Shown: positions 47,112-61,447 of the stretch, one piece after another
How positions within the stretch are numbered: position 1 is the stretch's first letter
How the letters are laid out: each line of letters starts with the position of its first letter
From: Psilocybe azurescens
Taxonomy: Eukaryota > Basidiomycota > Agaricomycetes > Agaricales > Agrocybaceae
NCBI GenBank assembly: GCA_023853785.1
Contig: JAJIRX010000929.1
Location: 19,022-83,021 of the forward strand
Direction of reading: 5' to 3'
Length of the DNA: 64,000 nt
Position numbers and translations under genes: made by a program
Notes under the pieces: generated by a model
Seen by the model: the letters and a program-made list of their open reading frames with translations, nothing else
Told to the model about the DNA's origin: nothing
The model's database searches: none

Positions 47112-50013
47112 TATGAATGATAAGTGTGTGAAGATATTTCCAATTTAAATTCAAGTTCTATTTTATGTGCTATGACATCCAAGGCTGTAGTACCTGCTCA
47201 TACCACATCTGTGTTTGCCTATCCATCCCATCTAATCTCTTGTCCTCCTGAAGCAATGCCCAATTATGTTACTTCTCAAACAACTTATTGTCAAAATCCT
47301 TCAACAACCTAATCAAGTCCTGCTCTGAACTCCATGATAGTGCAATGTAAAGATTGAAGAGACTGAGTACTCTTGTCAGGAGAGTTGCAATATCCATGAT
47401 CACATATGGAATCATTTGACCTTGTGACTGATAATCTGTGAAAGCATATGCTGCTGTTAGTGGGTATTGTTTCCTTTTATAGTGCACTGCACCATTTTTC
47501 TCCCTATGTTCACTTTAATACGGTAAGTTGTTGATGTTGCCTTGATTGGTATTACACAGTCATCCATCCCTTTAAGTTTAGTAGCCTTGTTTGTGTCAAC
47601 TTGACAAGGAGATATGATGGTATGTACTTTGACCTAATAACAGCATCATTTCAGTTAATTGGAGGTTCATCAGGATGAAGAACAATGTTGACAATTTTAT
47701 CATGTCGCTCCATGGACCATTTGTGAATGTGACCCAGGGGATGTATCACCAACCAAGTGGGCCAACACATCCTGAAAGATATGTAACTGTTCAATTTCTT
47801 TGCAAGTAACTAACTTTTTGCTGTTGTAAAGCTAAATAATGTTTATCAATACTTAAGTTATATCCTAGTTTTCAGAATTGTCTTTGATGGCTTATTGACA
47901 GCTTATATACATTCACAAATTTAATAAAAGTCTTTACAACCACTCAGCTTTTGTCTTTGTCAATGGAATTGAATATTGAAAACCTTTCATCATCATGTGT
48001 GGTCTGATTACCCAACTTGGATAATGCAAGGGCAAAGCTCTGAACAAACTTTCTGTAATGTTGTATTTTCCAAACAAGATGTGAGCTGCCAGCAGCATTC
48101 ACTCTAGTAAGGGATTCCCTACTAATTTAAACTCAGTTTCACCAGGCTCTCTATCGAGGAAATCCTTCGGATTCTTGTTTCCTCTTTTAGATGGGACAGT
48201 CACCAGGCTACTACCACATTACTGCCCTATGCACAGGCAGTGATGAACCATCTAGGATGTTTTCATATCACAATATACCAATCATGTATAAACAACTAAA
48301 TGGCCACATAGTACATCTAGGTTGTAAGCCATTTATCAACCATCCATTTCATTTTATAATTTACCTTTCTGTAGTCCTTTAAATCAAACTTGCTACTGTA
48401 TTCTGTTCCCCTCCCTCACAGAGCAGTGTGGATTGGCTCAAAAGAGTTCTGGTGGTGTAGAAATTAGAGGTGATGAGGGGAACCTGCCAGGCATGCCGTG
48501 AAGGAAGTTGCATTGCACACACATTGCCTCTCCTCTGCTGCCACCAATGTTCGACGTCTCCTCTGCCAACCTGCCAATGTTTGGCAAAGAAGGATGAAGT
48601 CATCTCATCTTTGCTATCTCTCTTGTCTGCTGCCACTAGCATTAGATGATGCAGAATGTGGTGCTTCTGTGCCTCATTCTCAACTCTCTTTCTTGTCCTG
48701 TGGTGCCAACCTTTGATGGTGGAGCTCATTGTTTTCCCCTCCTCATCCACCACTGCCAACATTCTATGAAGAAGAAACAATCTTCTCCAAAAACGAACAA
48801 GATGTATGACAACAATTATAGAGAGAGATGTCTGATTCTCTCTCCTTTCCTTCACCCTCCTTGCTCTGTTGCCACCTCTGTCATCAGCCCATCAAGATAA
48901 CATGTTACACCATGAAGAGACACTTGCTCTTATGAGCTGAGGGCGGAAGACAGTGGGGAGTGAGTAGCACCAACCCCAGTGTGCAGGCAAAGTCATGAAT
49001 GCAACCAGCCATCTGAGGAGTGCAAAGAGTGGGAGACCAGCCAATGTCTCTATCTCTTCCTTCTCATGCCACTACCACAGCCTCCACCATTGCTCCTGCT
49101 ATTCTTCCCCCTCTCTCTACATTTTTCCACCAGGCACAAAGTGGTACAGAAGCAGCAGAAGTCAAGAATATCAATGAATGTCAGACTACAACAAGGAAGA
49201 GGACGATGATGTATGACAAGGCGGTACTCCAAAGAGCAAGCAGGAAGGAAGCAGGTCCAGGATGATAAGGCAGACCAGACAATGAGGCGAGACATGGTGA
49301 GCAGACTTAGGATGTGGAGAAAGCATAGACTGGGACACACTAGGATGACAAGGAGGGGGGAAAGCAATAACAAACGCAAAGGCAATAGTGGACAGAGTCA
49401 ATCTTTGTCATCTTGCTTTCCCTTGCATGCTCAAGTGCACCATAGTCTAGTTATGCAGTCTATATATATATAATAATGTTTACCTATTCACCAGTACTCT
49501 TAATTAATCAAGGTATGTATCTTGTGGGAAAAATTAGAAATCAACCATTGTCCAAATGCAGAAATTATCTCAAATGTCATCCGCCAGCCTGTGACCTGCC
49601 TGTGTGCTTGATAGTGTACCTGACTCAACCATTCCTTTGCACGTTGGTGAGTCAGCTTTGAGTCAAAAAGTCCAAAATTGTCCATTGCTGGAGAAAGAGC
49701 AATCCTTGTCTGTGTTTTCCTCTTTCCACCATGTCTGCTTTCATTGAACCTCCTGGGCCCCTCCGGTCTGGCCTTAGTGTAATAAACTTTCATCTTATAC
49801 AGCCTACTAACCCTCCAACTGCCAAAGATGTTGCCAACACTGTGTTTTATGCCAAAGCTGTCATTGAGGCTAAAGTTAAGTGCTATAGCCAACTTATATA
49901 TCTTACAAACTGCCTCAACTATAAATTCAGCCATCAGTTCTGATGTCACAGATGAAGAGGTTTCTGCAGCAGTAGAATATCAGGCTTTGGTGGTGTCTGC
50001 AAAAACATAGGTA
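47112..50013. other. AT-rich island without a clear gene
   Basis: About 2.9 kb with overlapping frames on both strands in CT-rich sequence (48379-49473) that look like composition artefacts. An AT dinucleotide microsatellite lies at 49462-49474. The frame at 49731-49943 (start MSAFIEPPGPLRSGL) has no recognisable domain. Confidence 0.35.
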
Positions 50014-51681
50014 CAGTTGTGCTCAAAAATAATGCATTGGGGTTTAAAATCAACCACTTCATCACGCTTACACAAATGTCTGCAGATATCTGAGTTATTG
50101 TTGCAGATATTAACTTATATTCGTGTAGGTACATCTAATGGCCATCTCTTCAAAATTTCCTACAGAATGAATCAATTTTATGGTTTTAACAAGGGAATTA
50201 CTGAAGAGTTTCTGTTTGTGAACTGGGCCACACTGCCACTGAATAGAATGTTCAAGGAATCACCCTACGAAAAGTTGCTCATTTGAGCACAATTGATGAT
50301 AAAATGACAAATTACACTAAAACTGAGCTAGTACTTAGTGTATTGCCCTTTGCCTCCTTCAAAACAGCCACCCTTCATGGCATTGACTCATAAAGCTTGT
50401 GGATGTATGAAACATCTAATTTCTGCTATTCCTCCTGCAAAGCGGCCCATAAATGATCCAAATTGCATGGTAGTGGGTCTCTAGCATGCAGACACCGGTC
50501 TAGCTTGTCCCAGGCATGTTCAATGATATTCATATCTGGTGAAGATGGCACCCAGTCCAAAACTTTGATGTCGTGATCCTCAAACCACGATGTTGCAAGC
50601 TTTGAGGTGTGCTTTGGATCGTTATCCTGCACAAAAATGATATCAGATTTGTTAAGGGAGTAGTCTTTGAGTGTTCCTAAAAAGATTCTTGCAAAATATT
50701 GCAATATTGAATGGCATTCATGTGCCTTTCTATGCAATGAATATGACCAGGGCCATCCCATGTTAAGCAGCCCCATACTTGCAGGCTTCCACCGCCATGC
50801 TTGACAGTTTTCTTGATGTTACGTGGTAAGAGCTCCTCTCCTGGCCTTCTCCTACAATATTGACACCCATCAGACCCAAACAAGTTGAATTTGGACTCAT
50901 CTGTTGCCACAATAGCCTGCCAATCCTCTTCTGTCCAATCAATGTGTTTTTCAGCCCATTGTTTGTGCTTAGCAACATGTACTTTTGACAGGGAAAGGCT
51001 TTTTGGCGACAAACCTGTCCAATCAGACCAATCTCACAGAGGTTGCACCTTGTAGAAGCACCAATGGTTGGGAAAAGCTGCCACTTGAGGTCAGCAGCAT
51101 TGCGTGCATGTCCAAATGTGATTTCTCATTGGGCATAGTGAAGAGATCAAGGGCTTAGACATCTTGGATGACCTGGCTTAGGAGCCTTAGCATAGAAATC
51201 ATGTGTTTTATGGACTTTCTGGTAGTTCTGCCATACAGTGGAAGTGTCTAAATCAAGTTTGTTTGCAATATCCACAAAGTGCTGTCCAGACTCTTTGATT
51301 TCAAGGATATGAGCCTTCTTTGTGGGTGTACACTTCACCATAGTGTGAAAAACATGAGCAAGAGGGAAGGGGCACAAAAGAGTTGAGATTGTCTGCTGGT
51401 TGATAGTTGAAAATGATGATTCTGACAAACGACAATGATGTGTTGAAACTGTGATTGAATAACCGGCCCAGTATCCAAATGAGCACATGTCAGTAATTAC
51501 TTTATTGACCCTCTAAAACTTCTTTGTTCTCCAAGAAATTTTGACAAGATGCTCATTAAATAGCTCTGAACACCACTGTTGCTTAATATTTACAATAACA
51601 GTTCAAGAGTCAATAAAATTTGCAACAATGCAAAGAATTGCCTAATTTGAAACCCTGATGCATTATTTTTGAGCACAACTG
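50014..51681 (-). mobile_element. Tc1-type DNA transposon with degenerate DD34E transposase
   Basis: 1668-bp element bounded by 32-bp terminal inverted repeats that begin CAGTTGTGCTCAAAAATAATGC and differ at two positions, flanked by TA on both sides, the Tc1/mariner target. On the minus strand a helix-turn-helix N-terminus (PTKKAHILEIKESGQHFVDI) is followed by a DDE domain. The triad is Asp in ATDESKF, Asp in VQDNDPKHTS and Glu in NIIEHAWDKLD, with 34 residues between the last two (DD34E, Tc1 class). The reading frame has two TGA stops near 51150 and frame changes near 51010 and at AAAAA 50679-50683. Transposase as read is dead; the ends look intact. Confidence 0.92.
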
Positions 51682-51749
51682 TATGTCCAACCATAATTTA
51701 CCTTCGTGGTCATACTATCTGTATGATGTAGCTTTGACAATTTTCATCA

Positions 51750-52325
51750 GCTGTAGCACCTCCCTGGTTTCAAACTGCTATGACTCATATCAACAAACAG
51801 TTTGATCACATTGACACAGAAATCGGTATTCAAACAAACAGACTAAATCAAAGCATTGAAGAGCTGAAGACATCAATCAATGGTCTATGGGATAGTATTG
51901 TTGGACTGCAAGACAAAGTCCATGAAGTCAAAACAACAGCTGGTCTGCGTTGATAGAACCAGTTCTGTTGTATGTCATTCTGGTTAGAGAGATTTTCCTT
52001 TCACTTATTCCTTCTTAAACATTTAACAGAGGTTGTAGCATAGGTTCTGATCAACATTTTCAAGAGGTGCCATTTATTGATGGAACCTATCTCATCAAGG
52101 ATGTAAGGTTTTAACCAACTTCTTTTGTTATTGATAATGACCATATAATCTAGCATAACCTTCCTTTAATCGAATCTGTAGAGGCTCTTTGTGATATGAA
52201 CTCTCTGCAGCTAAAGCGGTATCACCAGAAGTACTGCCCTGGACAACCAGATGTAGATGGGAGGTTAGATGATAATGTATGCATTCCAGAGGTGCTGAGG
52301 GCAATCAGATCCACTGCGCGTTGAA
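51750..52325 (+). pseudogene. Relic of a multicopy basidiomycete family (coiled-coil protein)
   Basis: Immediately beyond the Tc1 element a frame reads APPWFQTAMTHINKQFDHID, then a coiled-coil-like segment (RLNQSIEELKTSINGLWDSI). After stops, VPFIDGTYLI appears, then LKRYHQKYCPGQPDVDGRL and CIPEVLRAIRSTAR. This order (PPWF-x-AM start, coiled coil, VPF-DG-P region, RY--GY/YPG near the end) resembles hypothetical proteins that I recall as repeated in Agaricomycete genomes. Several stops break it. Assigned from memory of the pattern, not a search. Confidence 0.35.
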
Positions 52326-55300
52326 CTGCCCGCTTCAATGATTTTAAGAGAAACTTGTACATGCTCAAACTTATTTTTACATATAACACCAAATCGGAAA
52401 TCAATGATGACACTTGCAAAATAAAGAGATCTCTGAGAGAAGTCACCAAAGAGGCCTTTGTAGTCATATTCATGGATGCAGAGGCTGATGTACCTCCATT
52501 GGAACCACTGTCCACCATCTTCCAATGTTGAACACTGGCACTAACAGCCTCCTTATGCATTCTTTCCTCCACCCATCCTACTGTGTCTCCTTCGCCAGCA
52601 TGACTCAAGACACCTACCACAGATATGCTTCATTCCATCGTTCGCAACCTTCATATGCTTTTGTGGTTCTGCATAAAGCCTTTACATAATGATAGGAATC
52701 GAGTAGATCCACTTAATACCTGCGGATGGGTCCGTCCTGTGGTAGTCCAATATGAGCACACACATAAATTAATATCAAGGTCAGACTGGATCAATGCCGA
52801 AGCAAAGCGAGGGCTGGCCTTGTCAAATATAAGCAAATGTTTCACTGCGCCAACATCATTCCCTGTCTTATGCTCTGTATATCCCTCCCTATTACTAAAA
52901 TACCACGCGATCCTTCCATTTTTAGCATGTCCAATCAAGTATTGTAAGGGTCTGCCACCCAGTCACTAGCTGCAATATACTACAGCATGCCAGCTTCATA
53001 CCATGCAGCAGTTTAAATTTTCAGATGAGAGTGTACTCTGGCATACCATCGTTCTGTTATGGTCGAAAATTTCACAAGACATGGGAACAAGCCTTATCAA
53101 CGTCGAAAGCACCAACACCACGGTACATAAATCTTGATTTCTCACACTGACACAGCGTTTCAAATTACTGAGAATTAGAGGTCGGATGCTTTAAACTTTT
53201 GGCAAAGAGGTTTGTGGACTCAAGTCATAGGCGTACTTATTGTCAAGAATTCTTATGAAAGCCCACCGTACGGCTGAACGAACCCTTAGCCATTGTACTT
53301 ACAATCGCCATTACAAACATCCTGAGTAGGCGGCATTTAGTCGAAGATTCGCACGACTTTTCACTCCTTGTTGTGACGAATTCCTCCATGCTTCAAAGTC
53401 CACTCGTATTCACCTGAATCTTGTAGTCTATGCTACTAATGTGCGTCATAAACCGGTTCAAAGTCTGCTGTCTATCCTACCGGTTGTGTCCAAAACGCCC
53501 TGTCAGGTTGCTGTCAAGAAAGAGTAATGCATGTGTTGACACATCGTGGCACTTTAGGGTACATGCTTGAGCGACATCAGTTTGCGGCAGACGCTCTATG
53601 AAGGGATGAGAAGCTCCAACTCATTGTCAGTTTCGGGTAGCTTTTCCGGAACTACATATTCCGCGAGTCTACTCTCTCAAGCATTGTCTTGTTTTTTTGT
53701 TACACCTTCACGCATTCAATTCTTGGTCTCTGCACCCGTGTCTATCGGTCCTGCTTTATATTTTATTGATGCATACGGCCTGGCTACATGTCGGCCTATC
53801 ATTAGTTCCACTTCATGGGCATTGCTTGAGATATGCCTCGCCAAATTGTCTGCAATTTGCTTTTCTTACGAGCACGATGGCCCAAGGTGCAGTGCTCAAT
53901 TGGTGCTCAGCGCTGAGTTCTTTCGAAGAGTTGAGGCCTTAACATTGGCCGGCCGGCATCTACGATTCAGAAATACTTATTGCCCTGAGAAGATGATCTC
54001 AAGCAGAGATGTTATCCAGAAAGTAATCTCGAAATAGAACTTGCCGAATCAGTGCCTGAAAATATCTCAACGGAAACGGAGCAGAGTGAACAAATTGGTC
54101 TGAAGGTACTCCTCATCCGTCTACATTCCACATGACTCTCAAGGGAGAAACTATCTCAATTCATCAAAATTCACCACATCCCCTTCAACAGTGAGCTTCG
54201 ATATCCATTTCTATCGGATTGGCTACACTCCTCGAGGTCATGACCAATGGCATTTTGCCATTCTAGGGTGACTTCCCATTCGAAGTCGAAGCCTTCGAGG
54301 TCGGTTTATGCCCGTCTTCGAATGTGGATATGATATGTTCGAATGCCAAATAACCGGATGTGTGCCTTGAAGGAAGTGTTCTCACCGACTGATAGTCTCC
54401 CACGAGGTTCCTGAAAACGCGCATGTTACACGGTGTTTGCCCAAGGAATGGAACCTCTGTATTCCTACTCTCCGCTATCTTGCTACTTTCCTGCAATCGA
54501 TGGGTCATCAATGACTTCCATGGACCCACTCAATCCTCACGGTCTCTAATGTTGAGTGGTCGCCTGTGCTTGAACGAGCGCCGGCCCATGGATAACTACA
54601 AAGCGGCTATGCCATCGACTTAAACATCATTAATCGGTTATACGGCAACGCGACGACATCACTCTGCATGCTGCCGGCTTGTTCTAACTTACCTCCAATT
54701 TTTCACAGCAAGCTGCAATAGCCGTAGTCTTCCATCTGGACGATTCTCAGAGTCAAATGTCTTGGCAGACTATAATACCGACAATTCTCCTCTGTTACCA
54801 TCCTCGGAATGCCTTTCTTCGTTCACTACCAGGATCCACAGTGAATACCCTCGATTATGTCCATAAAGACGCAGAATACGATCTTCTTTCTTCTAGATTA
54901 TCGTATCCGGCTTTTAGTTTCTTGCAGCACTTGAGCAAAGGTTGAGCCCACTTTAGGTTTGCTACCAGTGAGTCTGATCCTTATTCCGATTTTCTTATAC
55001 ATGAGAGTCTATGCTCGGTAGAAGTCAGTGCACAACTATGTCCTTGACCCGGCTGAATATTTAAATTGAATTGATCAGTCGTTCTTGATAAAAATCCAGC
55101 TCCTACAGGAGATAAAATCGATGTAAAAGTTGTTATCATCCAAGAGACCAGAAGCCTGCTAGCTACAGTCATGCGTACATGGTTTGACGGCTGAAGCTGA
55201 TACATGTGTCAGGCTATTAGCCTCCCTGCACGCCATTTTAGTTGTCCCCAGACGTCATCACCGGGATGTATTGTCGAAGGGACAAGGCGGTTGTCTGCCG

Positions 55301-56185
55301 ACTTCAACGTGCATCGTAAAATATGTCGCTTCATTCTAACGATGGGACTTTTTCTGTCATCAAAACTTGTACGTGTGTATGCTACCCCGAATATCACTCG
55401 ATTCACACTTCCATTGATAAGTCGAGGGAATGACTGTTGAAGATTTCAGTGTCTTGAGAGTGTCACATTAGCGTTTGTCATTCCCTGTGTGAATCTTTTG
55501 GTTCAGCCTTGCAATAAGTACGTCCAATCAGGTTTTGCGTATTGGACGACCTACACCTGTGTCATTCAACGTGAAGCGTAAAGGGGCGGGGCGCGTGTTT
55601 GAACTTTGAAACACAATGCGATATAAATATAGTATTTATGCCACACTACAATGTGGTTATCTACCTTGTTGTTATCGAAATTTGTGTGAGAAGGTGGATC
55701 GACCACGGGATGCATACTTTACTTTACAGTTTTACTAGATTTTAATCAAATTATACACTAGATACAACAGTATCGAAAGTAGGGTGACGAACAGGTAAGA
55801 TTAGCGGGCTAGAAGGAGAAAGCGGTAACGACGAATTAGGAATTTCTTCCAACAGGAGATCACTGATATGGGCGTCCGCCTCTAGGAGCCATAGGTCTCA
55901 AAGACATCGAAGAATACAAACACCATGCTGAATCAGCGGGTATTCTCGCTGCGATGTCCTTCGGGGTTTCCCATGCTATTTGGGTTCGGTAGCCCTGTTG
56001 ATATATCGAAATTGCCAGAAAGTCGACTCAAGGAATCCTGGACCTGGATATCCTCTTATTATAATCCTGGTTAGCCGATTGGGTATACTTCATTTGACAT
56101 ATTTGGGCGGTTCTCCGTATGTATTGTAGGTTAATAGGACATCCTTGTCCTTCAGTTCCCCGCCACAATCAATCTCTGCCGTCCG
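52326..56185. other. Unassigned region, about 3.9 kb
   Basis: No gene that I can support. The frame at 52651-52938 (-) has moderate coding texture (MIGHAKNGRIAWYFSNREG) and the frame at 53567-54037 (+) is long, but neither shows a domain or a convincing exon structure. Possibly decayed genes or transposon remnants. Confidence 0.3.
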
Positions 56186-56826
56186 TTATGTTCTACGACC
56201 ATCGGGATCAATGTCGAAGGCATGAACACTCCGAGTAGAGTCTCTCATATACGCGGCCGGAAGATGATCAGGATATGGTGGGCATGGAAGACTTGGGGAT
56301 ACACCTACCGTTCTTGGAATATTGTGCGGAAGAATTTTGGTAACCGTCGCCGGAGGAAAGAAAGTTTTCAGTGGCTGGTTTCTTTGTCTCAGTTTGATCA
56401 ATCTAATCAATCCCTCTGATACGAGCGCGGAATAGATTGATACGCCGCCACTCTCATGCACCTTCGAAGAATAAGAAATGTCACAACAATAGAACTAACT
56501 GATTATCGTGCCTTCAACCTACCGCCGGATGGCTACTTGTTTTGTGGTATGGCTTCAGCCCGAGCAACGAATGGATTGAGCCCCGCGGTGATCGTATCCT
56601 GGGGTAATCGAGCCCTAATCTTAATGCCTTTCTGAGCGTCCAATTCCCCTCCATTATCGTTACACCAGGCCCCTACACGAGCGTTCGTCATGTAATAGTA
56701 TCCCGATCGCGTGGCTACATATGCTCGAGCCTCTAAGTAACTGATCTTGAAGATGCCTGTGTCGATGAGAAATGGTACTTTTAGTAGATTACAAGCAACC
56801 CTGATAAAAAGTGTAGATATAGGCAT
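56186..56826 (-). CDS. Hypothetical protein, uncertain model
   Basis: Two neighbouring frames could be exons of one gene. The first (56533-56826) starts MPISTLFIRVACNLLKVPFL and includes TRSGYYYMTNARVGAWCNDN. The second (56186-56461) includes GGVSIYSALVSEGLIRLIKL and FFPPATVTKILPHNIP. The codon texture looks protein-coding, but I find no domain and cannot confirm the junction. It may be a fragment of a larger decayed gene. Confidence 0.3.
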
Positions 56827-59648
56827 AAAAAAAAGTGCGTAGGAAGGGGACTTTGGCAGAGCGGAAAGGGTTGTCAGCTACGAAATAAGCCCCTATGGAA
56901 CATTATATTTATTCCTATTTGGATGACTCCGTCATCGCGCACGTGATATCGGAAAAAGTGAACAACCGCAACGACCTCTTGTCACTATTCGATACAGCGC
57001 GGACACTAATCTGGGATGCGCCCAAGTCAAATTCTGTTGAAGTCTGGGCGTTCAGCCTGGAAGGGTGAGTACCTTAAAAAAGCTGAAAGTACGACACGCT
57101 TACTCCTTTGCCCTAGGCCCTTATTTCGTCCCCTTTCACGATCTGCGGGAAGCACTGACGAACCACGTTCCAATAAAGACACAGGCGCGTGCTTGCACTA
57201 TTCTCCCAAATTTTGTCGGGTGAGTACCATTTTATAGCTAGTTTCATGTCAACTCTGACGTATTATGTCCAAGTGTCCGATTTCTGGTGCACAACGGGAA
57301 AGACTACGAGCCTGTACTCGTTACGCAGGACATGGTTGGACATAAGCTTGGGGAGTTTTCTTTCACAAAGAAGAGATTTACATTTAGGTGTGTTATGTCC
57401 TAGCATGGTTTCGTACTTGCTTACAATGGCTATCTAGGGCAACCAAAAAGTAGTGCAAATGCATTTTATACATCCTGATTGGCGCAGTAAGCTTGAGATA
57501 TATCGGTGAAGCCTATGCGGCGATTCAGTGTCTGATCCATGCATACATCTAACTGGTCCATGATGTCCATACCTGCTGGGATGCTGTTTTGAGGGCAAAT
57601 CCTCGGCAGTTAGGATGTCGTTGTCCAAAAGAAGCTTCATCATCTGTCCTCATCTCTAGTTCACGATCGAAAGGAAAGCCAGAGGTGGATCCGAAGAAAT
57701 TGCGTCGACGCAAGGAGTCCTTAAATCCACAACGATGGCGTCGAATATCAATTAAGGTTCTCATCACCCCGCTAACTCGTTTCGCAACCAAGTCCTCGGT
57801 CCACCACAGCACTGTCGAAACAATTATTCCCTCCCACTGGATTTTATCAGTATGCTATACACCGACTCTATCTGGCGGCCTCCAGTGTAATTTGAATGAA
57901 GGGAGATAAGTAATTGTGCTGCGGAACTGTCATTTCATTCTCATAATTTCAATGAGTCCTGCGGAGCGCTTGGAGCATCGAGGTGTGGTTGCCATGTCAG
58001 CTACGAACGCGCAGCAGAGGTGTGAGAGAACTGAAGCTCTTCTCTCGTAGTTTAAAGCACAGAATCCTGGCGCTCGCCCACAGAAATCAACCCCTCACAA
58101 TCGCAACACATTTGGTGCGTCTGTCTGCTGTTAAATGGTTCTTTAGACCGCTATAACCTGACTCATAGGCTCAACAGGCGCTTGCAGGACCATTGGATGA
58201 TTCTACATTGCGGATCTATCTCAGCTCTGCCATGGGCCCCAAGACGACGGATTCTGGTCACTGCCATCCGAGAATCGAATCAATTAATCTCTGAAACATT
58301 CTGCAGTGACTCTGGAGGTCTCTTGCCTGTCTAAAGTAGCGCCGACCTCTCCGATCTCCCTCTCAAACAACCTCTGTGCCTTCCTCTTGGCACCTCTATC
58401 CCAGAGCCGCTATGTTGATTCGATACGCTGAAGTGTTTTCACTTAACGACTAATACGTTTTCAATTGGGGGTATCCGGTCTGAAATGTTTGTTCGACTCG
58501 GTACAACACGCATCTATGTCCTGGTCCTCACTGGTCACTAGTCACTGGTCATCTCTCACCACCATCTGTCGGCATTTACGCCTTTATACTTGCAGCAACT
58601 ATCTGACTATCAGTTGTCACTGTCATGTCCGCTCTTAAATCTCGACTATATATCTCATCAGAGGATCTGTGTCCCAATATTAAATACTGAGGTCAATACT
58701 GGGTGCATATACCGAGATACATATCATTTCCGAAGGGCTTGAGAGTATTCTTTTACATCTTATGTGACTGGAGTGTCAATATTGTTCTGTCAGGTCGATA
58801 TGGTAAGTGCCAACCTTCATTTTGACACGCGGGTGTTTATTTATAAATTCAGTAACCACGCTTGTTTTCTTCGGGCCATTGATTCCATGCGAAACCCGTG
58901 ACGGTCATTGCCGCTCCCGGATTCCCGAACATAGGCGTGGAAAGACCAATTAAAGATGTGGCTATCCTCGACCTTGATCGTCAAAGTGGTCAATCATCGC
59001 CTCTAGATCGTCCCAAACTTGGGTATACGACCTCCTCCCACCCCCATTAGCTGGCTGTCCTTCTTTCCATTCCATGAACAATCTTTACCTGGGAGAACGG
59101 ACCTGTGGTCTGGGAAATCCATCCTTGCCGGTCCTCGAGACGCGTTCCGTGTACCTCGAAGGCCGTGACAATGACGCGTTTCAAATGGCCCTGAATACCA
59201 GGACAGCCAGTTATTCCTGGGACAGCGAGCGCGACGGGTTGTAACTCTCAGAGGAGTATCGGCATGTGAGCAACCGCTATTACGGGCTGTCCATCTATGT
59301 GTCTACCGAACGCGTGGTAAAGGTAAAATGACCGTGAAAGCAGATCATGGTCAGCATTCCAACATCACAGAGATTTTCAAGACGTCTGGTAACTTCATGA
59401 TCCCTTTGCATAACATCGCACGCTTACACCGTGCCAATCCTTTGGATTCATCTACGGCACTGAAGATATTTCGGGAACATTTTACCATCTTGACCATTCG
59501 CTTTTGGAAGGAGACACTCTCATGAAACGACTTGTACCTGGCATAATCCAGTGTATAAAAGACGTTTACTTTGGGCCTTCAAATCTTCAGGATATCCAAG
59601 TACTTCCCTCTTCATACACAGCTCATCAGCTTTACAGTCGAATTACCA
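56827..59648. other. Unassigned region with short protein-like fragments
   Basis: No complete gene. Two plus-strand fragments look protein-derived: around 58890-59050 (VTVIAAPGFPNIGVERPIKD) and around 59076-59241 (CGLGNPSLPVLETRSVYLEG, then WDSERDGL). Their family is unknown to me. The peroxidase promoter is at the right end. Confidence 0.3.

Positions 59649-61447
<1,799 letters not shown>

Noticed and set aside
48379..49473. Overlapping frames on both strands in the AT-rich island
   Set aside because: CT-rich composition keeps several frames open; no domain, no introns.
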